Origin: Linnemannia elongata
Taxonomy: Eukaryota; Mortierellomycota; Mortierellomycetes; Mortierellales; Mortierellaceae
Assembly (NCBI GenBank): GCA_036320915.1
Contig: JAXBDG010000005.1
Span: 1,798,001 to 1,862,000 of the forward strand
Length of the DNA stretch: 64,000 bases
Direction: 5' to 3'
Part shown: positions 57,006-64,000 of the stretch, piece after piece
Numbering within the stretch: position 1 is the first letter of the stretch
How the letters are laid out: every line of letters starts with the position of its first letter
The notes under the pieces: model-generated
Databases searched by the model: none
The model's input: only the letters and a program-made list of their open reading frames with translations
Told to the model about the DNA's origin: nothing
Position numbers and translations under genes: made by a program

Positions 57006-57974
57006 CCCAACAACAGAGAACAAGGACAACAACCACAACAGCAGGTAGTCTTTTTTTATATTATTTTCCGCCTCATCTCTTTTCCAACGGTCTTTAATAC
57101 CTTCGTTCACCTCACAGAGACCCTATCCTTGTGTATTTTTGTTCAATCTTTTCCTCTTTCTTCCCTTTTATTCCTTAGCTCGTTTTACGACTAAAAAGTA
57201 TAGTATCCCGTCCATTAAGGGAGGTTCGAGGGGACAGAGGTGGTAGTGGTAGGGGAATGGTTGTGTTGAGCATCTAAAATGTTCATCTCGTGGTGTTTGT
57301 GCTGTTTATGCTCACCATTTATTCTTTATTTACATCCTTCATCACCTCCCCTGCCCCCCAATTGCGCGTTCATATTAGACCTCTCGCTTCGACTTTTTCA
57401 CCAATCCCCCCTTTTTTCATTTCGACCATCAGCTTCAGCTCAGCCATATGTTAATTAATGTACATCTTTTTTTTTCGTGATTCCGTGAGAGGAGTGGTGA
57501 GGATGTAGGGGTTGTTGGTTCTTTTCTTTCTTGTTTTCTTTCTGTTGTCCTCGCAGCGGTAATTATCTATTTATTTATTTGTTTGTTTGTTGCTGTGGGC
57601 GTGAATGAGTGATGAATATGTGGATGAGTGAGTGTGAGTAAAAGAGAGTGTGATTCTAAGAGATGAGAGTGAGAGAGGGGGGGAGGGGAGAGAGAGAGAG
57701 GGAGAAGAGAGACACGAAGGAGGGTAGTCCGTGTCAAAAGTCTTTGGTATTTTCGATGCAATCGCGCGCGCTCTCTCTTTTGGTCTCTGTCTCTTTGTTG
57801 TTGATCGTTTTCACACACATACATAAACACACAAACAGACATAAACACGCACACCTGCAGCACCCCATCTGACCATTCTTTCTTCCTTCTAGCTCCGTTC
57901 CCCCACAAAAAATAAATAAAACCAGAGTGAGCGAGTGATTGAGTTGGAATTGGACAGAGTTGATGTGACTGAGT

Positions 57975-57977
<3 letters not shown>

Positions 57978-58034
<57 letters not shown>
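57978..58034. repeat. AG dinucleotide microsatellite
   Basis: About 28 uninterrupted AG units; a short CGTT tetranucleotide repeat follows near 58058-58078. Confidence 0.9.
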
Positions 58035-58037
<3 letters not shown>

Positions 58038-58720
58038 ATTGAGGTTAGTGTATTATCGTTCGTTCGTTCGTTCGTTCGTGGCTAAAAGAGAGTGTGAGAC
58101 ACACAGGACAAGACACGCAGACACACAACACGTTGTTCTTTCATTGTTGATGTTGGTTGATGCCTGAGTGAGTGATGGATTGATAATAATACGTGTTGAA
58201 AAATGAAAAATATTCTCCTTTTTTCCTTTTTCTTGCATCTCTCTCTGTATCTCACTGTCTCTCTGTCTGTTATTACTCTGCATCCATCCCCACCCATCAC
58301 CTCGCCCCCTTTTTTCTCTTCTCTCTTCGTCCCTCTTTTTCCTGTTTCCTTTTCTTTCTCTTCTTTCGTCTTTCTTTATTTGACCCTTTCGACCATCCTT
58401 CCCATCCCATCGCGGTCTCATTCCTTCCTCTTCCTCTTCCTCTTCCTCTTCCTCTTCTTCCACCCATCCATCCATCCATCCATCCATCCTTTTCATTCAC
58501 CTCACTTGTACATTAATACTTACCCTCCCCCTCTCTCCCTCTCTCTTTCTCCTTTCCCATTCTTGTACCATATACTCTCCTCCTCTTCCTCACCCGTTCA
58601 TTATTTTTTTTCAAAGTCCTCCCACCGCTCCCCACATATTCTCCACACACACACACACTCACACACATCACATATACTCCCTTACATACATATCGCTCAC
58701 ACACAAACAATACAATCATA

Positions 58721-61700
58721 ATGGGAAACGTCTCCAGTGCGGATAATGACAGAGTCAACGAACTCTTGACCCGGAGAGCAAAGAAAAAGCTGGCCGACCG
58801 CAACAACAAGCAAAAGCAACTACAGGAACAACAGCTGCAACAGCAGCAACGGCTACACCCCTTGCACTCCCCCCACGACCCTTATCTCGCCTCCAACAGC
58901 GACAATCTATACTCCAATGGTGGCGTCCACTCAGCCCATGGCCACCCAATGCTTCGTCAAAAGTCGACCAACAAATGCCACCCCCTCGACCAGGCAGAGT
59001 TCTATGGGGCCGCCTCAAGTGAATGGAGCAATATAAGCTATAGCACAAGTTCTCACAGCCTCAGCAGCGGAACAGCAGCAACTACCCATAACAACAACAA
59101 CAACCGAAATACCGACTACTTCCCACAGAGCCCGGCTTCACCTTCGTTTTCGATCCCGTCGTCGGCCACGACTCCGACCTCGGCCACCTATATCGATGGT
59201 CCCTATTTAAGCTCTAGATTTGAGGATCGGCATCTCGATCCCGTCTCAGTTCCTCCATCTTCTCCTCAACAACGGCGTCCTCCCGCCGGCTCCCAGCTCT
59301 TCCCGGACACTGCCTCGACGACTACTAATACTGCAGCGCACCAGTACCATACCTCGCCGATAGTCATTCCCCAACATCGATATAGCCAACTCAGCATTAG
59401 TAGTCTCGATGACGGTTCGTTGAATAGCAACAAAAACAGGATAAACGGTCCTGCATCGCCCGCGTATCAGCCTCCGAGGCGCGGGTCAGAACACCATATC
59501 CTTCACCAGCAGCAACAACAACTCTCCGCGGACCTTCGCCTCCTGGGTACTTCACCCGAAGCCAAGGACTGGCTTCGGCAAAAACCCACAAGGTCGTCAA
59601 CGCACATGATTCACCAATACAACTTCCACCCGCACCAGTACTATCAGCAGCCAGGTTCCATCGCCGTCAAGGTGGTCAACAATACCTGTAGAAACATGGG
59701 CGATTACCCTAATGTCCCCTCCCTGCCAAGTTTAAATGCACGCCCCTCTGGTCCAGGGAGTAGCAGTAACGGTCGAAGCAAGAGTTATTCGAGCAAGGGA
59801 TCGGCTTCGACTACTCTTCCTTCTATCCCCGACGGCTCGGTCAATGCTACTACCGCTTCTGGTGGCAGTCGGCCGGCCTACACCTCTGAACCCATCCCCA
59901 CCCCCAGCGCAAGGGCAAGAGGGATGAGTCAACCAGAGATGACGGGTGGACGCAGCACAGGCGCACATGATGACAACTCGGCCGGCACTAGCGACGAGGT
60001 CCATGCACACTACCCGGCGGTTCAGGGGCCACGTACTGCAACCAAGCTTGTTATGTCACGGTCCAAGCTCGTCTCACCCTTGGCCGCCTCACTCCCCGCC
60101 CTTCCTTCTTCTTCCAACGCTGGGTCCTCGACCTCAATTACAACAACTTCAGACGGCGCGGCGAACGGAGACGCCCAATTTGCTTCGGGCGAGGAGGGTT
60201 CTCTTATTTCATCCAAACCACGGACGTCCCGCCCTAGCTCGACCCTCTCCTCGCTCCGGTCTCTTCTCGGGAACCACCCCCAGGGTCTCTCTTTGATCGA
60301 GTCTTTGGAGGAAGAAGAGTACAGCGATACGGACTCTCTTTCGGATACCGAAACGGGTGATTCTGAAGGCGATCTGATCCAACGAACCGAGTCCTTGGCT
60401 CTTGACTCGAATGATACCAATAACAACAAGGAAAAGCGAAGCAGCCGACGACGACCTCCACCCCAGTTTGACTGGATGGCAGCCAGGAGACGGTTCAGTT
60501 CCTCTAGCCTCTCGACCATCAGCCGAGACATCCAAGACAGGTACAGTTACAGAACATATAGAGCAGAAGCTCATTTTCTTGTTCTTGTGCAAATTGCCCT
60601 TATTGCTCATATTTTTTGAACCATCACGCAACAACAACAGTACGGCGCCCACTTTTTTTTTTTTTTGTGTTGATGATATTAACGGAAAGCCATGTGTTTT
60701 TTATTTTATTTTTCTGACACACATTAGCCAAAAGGGACAACATGCACTCTGGAAGTACATTGGCGGTGGAAACTCACACGCCCCATTGCGATATGACATT
60801 GACCGGATTCTGGACTCGGGTTGTGGTTTGGGAGAGTGGACTATGGTAAGTCTCTTTTTTGTTATTACGTTGGGGGTCGAGGAAAGGAGAAGGGAGGACA
60901 AGATGAATAGATGATAAGGGTTATTTAATTGTTTTAAGGTATAAGGGGGGGGGGGGGGGTAAAGTGTTTTGACACAAAAAACCGGTTGGAACAAGACAAA
61001 AAGGAGAGAGTAGAAGGGGAAGAGGAGGAATAGTAGATTGTATTTTGAAGTCCAAGCGGGGTGTTGGGTGCGAAAATCAAACAGGCCACATGGCCGCATG
61101 ACGAATGCAGGCATTTTTTTGGACAGACAAAACAACCCTTGTGGAGGACACCAAAAGCAGCATCGGGAGTAGCAGCAAACAGCATGCAAATGCACAAGGT
61201 GGAAGAATTATGTTCTGGTGTTTCTATTGCGCAGAAGAGGCGTGTGCGAAGGGAGATAGACAAACGAAAACGACAGAAGGCGGACGACCCTCGCCTTGAA
61301 GACCCATACACGTGATTGGCAGTCAATTCTAACCCATCAACTTTCTCTTATCCTACTTTCTTCTATTAGGAAATGGCTAAAGAGTTCCCAAATGCAACCG
61401 TATACGGAATCGACATCAATCCAGAGTTGTTCCCGAGTGTCCACCAGGCAGTTCCAAGCAACTGTCTCTTCTCGCCCTCGAACCTGTTGACCCGACTCTC
61501 GTTCCCGGACCAGTACTTTGATTTCGTCTACCAGCGGTTCCTCTACCTCGGTCTGACAGTCGAGGACTGGCCTGTGGCGTTGAAGGAGCTCCGGAGGGTG
61601 ATGAAACCCGGTGGATGGATCGAGTTGTTCGAACCCTGCATGCGCGTCCACCGTGCAGGAACCCGTACCCGAGAAGTCATGCGGTGGTGCTCGCGCCTCC

Positions 61701-62047
61701 TCCAGGAGGAACGCGGACTCGATTTCGATTTCGCAGGCGAGAAAATGAAGAGGCTCTGTGAATCGCCCGAGATTGGATTCCACAATGTCAAACTAGAACG
61801 ACTTTCGATCCCTGTAGGAGCGTGGGGTGGGAGGGTCGGGCAGGCGATGGCCGAGAATATGGTGTTGATTTTCCAGACCTTGCAGTCGGCGTTGGTACCT
61901 GCAGAGATGACGCCTTCGTTGGATGGGTCTTCTATGAAGGCGTTTGATTTGATGGTGCAGAGCTGGATTCGGGAGTGTGAGGAAAATAAGTCTTACATTG
62001 ATTATTATATCCTTGTAGGACAGAAGCCTTTCGAGAAGGAGGCGTAG
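58721..62047 (+). CDS. SAM-dependent methyltransferase with disordered, probably myristoylated N-terminus
   Basis: Three exons: 58721-60540, 60728-60845, 61370-62047; spliced 2616 nt, 871 aa. The protein starts MGNVSSAD, a good N-myristoylation signal (Gly2, Ser6). Residues about 10-600 are disordered, rich in Ser, Gln, Asn and Pro. The methyltransferase part starts near 610 with HALWKYIGGGNSHAP. Motif I is ILDSGCGLGEWTMEMA (636-650), motif II region VYGIDINPELFP, then FDFVYQRFLYLGL and LRRVMKPGGWIELFEP (post-motif signature of class I enzymes). It resembles the fungal class I methyltransferases in the LaeA-like group. The substrate is unknown. Myristoylation suggests a membrane-bound pool (inference). 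The final intron is long (524 nt) and contains a G-run near 60945-60959. Confidence 0.88.
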
Positions 62048-64000
62048 GCTTAGAGGAGAGAAGATGAGAATAAAAAATATTAAAAAAGCATATATAAACA
62101 TTGACTAAGGAGAAGAAAGGAGAGAGAATGAAGGAATGTAATCGAACAAAAAGGTGCAGATGACCCCGACGACAAGCAGACACAGAGGTCGACAGACAGG
62201 TACGAGGGAAAGGCCTGATTGACTCGAGTGAGTTGATTGGCTTGAATGACTGACTGACTGATTAAGTAGCAAAGCGGCCGAAGAGAAGAAAGAGATAATG
62301 AGGACCTAAAAAAGAAAAAGAAAAAGAAAAAAAAGTAAAGATATTACTGCATTATCGGTTCTATCGGTTCGCTCATCATGCAGCAAGATAAGATCGAACC
62401 TGGACGGAGAAGCAAGCACTGGCCACCCCATCCAACCAACGAACAAACAATCTTTCAACTCATCCAACCAGCCGATACCTTTCTTTTTGTCAGTTGTACC
62501 CTCATGTCATACCTCCCTATGGATGGGCTGGGCTGGGCTGGACTACAACTCTAGATTACGGTGAAAAGAAGTATCTTTATTTGATGAAGAATTGATTTTG
62601 TGCTATGAACCCTGACCCATTGCTCTTTTATGAAATGTTGAAGAGTAAAACTGAATGAGTAAGGCTGTGAATGGGGTACGAGTCGGGTGTGGAATGGATA
62701 AACAGGAAAGTTAGATGTGGTTCTTAAGTGTCGGCACACTCTTATTTTGGGTTCTCCTCTTCTTTGTTTGGGCGAAAAAATAAAAAATAAGAGACTCGAC
62801 CCGGTTTGGTCTGGTCATGACTTACCCCTCCTTCTCCTCGGTCTCATTCCAGGCTCATTCACCCTCTTACTCCTTTCCGTCCTCCTTGTGCTGCCGCTAG
62901 GGCTTTCTATTTTGTGTCTCGAATCACCCACCTTCTTGTGCAGACAGGCTCCCGAACCTTTGAACAACAACAAAAACAAAATAAGAAACTATACGGTCAA
63001 TTGAAATGCAGGACGGCATTCAATACAGACAAGCAAAGCATATGCAAGATCGGATAATGGGCATGTGAGAAAATTAAGCAGGATGTGGGATGGCTCCATT
63101 GGTGGGTTAGTCACCGTTGTTTGTCAACAAGTAATTGAGGAAAAAGAGAAGTGAGCGTTGCATTGCAGCAACAAAGGAATGAAAAAAACAAGGCGTGAAT
63201 AAAAAAAAAAAAAGTGGAGGAAGAGGATGAGGGCTGATCGACGGCAAGGCAAAGGCAAAGGCAAGGCTGTCATGCCATGGTGGAGAAGAGGAGACAGAAG
63301 GAGGGGTGAGAGCGGCGGAAGAGGAAAAAAAAATGCTCACTCCCTCAAGATAAAAAAATCTGATCTTATCTCAAAGTTTGTGTACACTTTTTTTTCTTTT
63401 TTTGTTTCCACTAAAAACGAAAAGGGAGAGGAGAGGAAGGGAGGGAAGGAAAGCGAGTTTGGTCATCTCCGATATTCCCATTACTTGTTGGGTTGTATTG
63501 TATCCGTTTAGAGTTTCTTTCCTCTTCCTTTTTCTTCTTCCAGTTCTTTTTCTCTTCTTGCTTGTTATTTGTTTATTTATTTGTTTGTTTGCTTTCTGTT
63601 TTGTTTTCCCCCCTTCCTGTTATTGTTATTTGTTTACATGGGGCCAGCCGGGATCAGAAGTGAACAGCCTGTACCTGGCACAAAGCCGACACCCCACTGC
63701 TGCCCACCCCTACCCTTACTCCCTCTTTTGAACCCGCAAACGCCTCCTAATACCTGTTGCTTTGACTTTGTTGGTTACGATGCGGTTTCAAGGCACTTTC
63801 CTGTTGCTTCTTTGATTTCGATTGAATGAGACAGAACGAAGGAGGTTACTGTGGAGAGAGTGCAAGAGAGGGGAAGTGGTTGTAGTTGGTTGTTAGTGCG
63901 GGTGTTAATGGGAGACTCTCTTGCTTTGGAGACCGTTTAAGATGGTTGACTGAGACAGCCTTCTTCTGTTGTGTTCGTTGTGAGAACTAACGAAGAGTAA
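62048..64000. other. 3' flank and intergenic region, no gene seen
   Basis: Purine-rich flank of the methyltransferase gene, a short GGGCT repeat near 62526-62541, then unique and CT-rich DNA to the window end. No supported gene. Confidence 0.45.

Larger units (their letters stand above)
51863..58720. other. Long divergent intergenic region, no gene seen
   Basis: Nearly 6.9 kb between the chitin deacetylase (-) and methyltransferase (+) genes. It contains low-complexity DNA: a T43 run, a 10-nt minisatellite, an AG microsatellite, CGTT and CATC tetranucleotide repeats, and a CT-rich block at 58220-58700 before the methyltransferase. I read all frames and found no family resemblance. A noncoding RNA or an unusual short gene cannot be excluded. 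Confidence 0.45.

Noticed and set aside
58053..58500. Acidic or Asp/Trp-Met-rich minus-strand frames
   Set aside because: Encoded by CATC, TCTTCC and AG microsatellites.

Overview
This window reads as nuclear DNA from an early-diverging filamentous fungus, most likely Mortierellomycota/Mucoromycota (inference from the gene set, no database search). Genes carry several short GT-AG introns with CTAAT/CTAAC-like branch sites. Intergenic DNA is full of pyrimidine-rich blocks, A/T homopolymers and di- to tetranucleotide repeats. No operons, insertion sequences, CRISPR arrays, phage or plasmid genes were seen. Every multi-exon model below was spliced by hand and closes in phase, which is the main support for its coordinates.

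Layout. 1-344: 3' end of the AP-3 complex mu subunit (+). 872-3364: Thr-rich mucin-like membrane protein (-). 5496-7499: isoprenylcysteine methylesterase-like hydrolase (-). 11195-13006: bZIP factor of the CYS3/MetR/Zip1 type (+). 13766-16490: cytosolic Phe-tRNA synthetase beta subunit (+). 16867-20905: JmjC protein with a Cys-rich finger and a 4CXXC_R1 domain (-), divergent from 21273-25305, a DDX42-type DEAD-box helicase (+). 25613-28061: MET22/HAL2-type 3'(2'),5'-bisphosphate nucleotidase (+). 28487-29147: small charged protein (-). 30875-32521: GDP-fucose O-fucosyltransferase-like protein (+). 33201-34664: LYC1-like acetyltransferase (+). 35171-37149: Rab11/Ypt31 GTPase (-). 40672-42859: C2H2 factor (+). 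43525-44578: Kre9/Knh1-like GPI protein (-). 45075-47490: cyclase-associated protein CAP/Srv2 (-). 48561-48633: tRNA-Ile(AAU) (+). 49376-49724: decayed thiolase remnant (+). 50422-51862: GPI-anchored chitin deacetylase-like protein (-). 58721-62047: SAM methyltransferase with a long disordered, probably myristoylated N-terminus (+).

Themes. Several genes serve membrane traffic and the cell surface (AP-3, Ypt31, CAP, chitin deacetylase, Kre9-like, mucin-like, O-fucosyltransferase). Two genes, the CYS3-like regulator and the MET22-like phosphatase, belong to sulfur metabolism, and the window also holds bZIP-like and CACGTG sites. The clearest chromatin candidate is the JmjC/4CXXC_R1 protein. 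Four long stretches (7.5-11.2, 37.2-40.7, 51.9-58.7 and 62.0-64 kb) hold no gene I can support.
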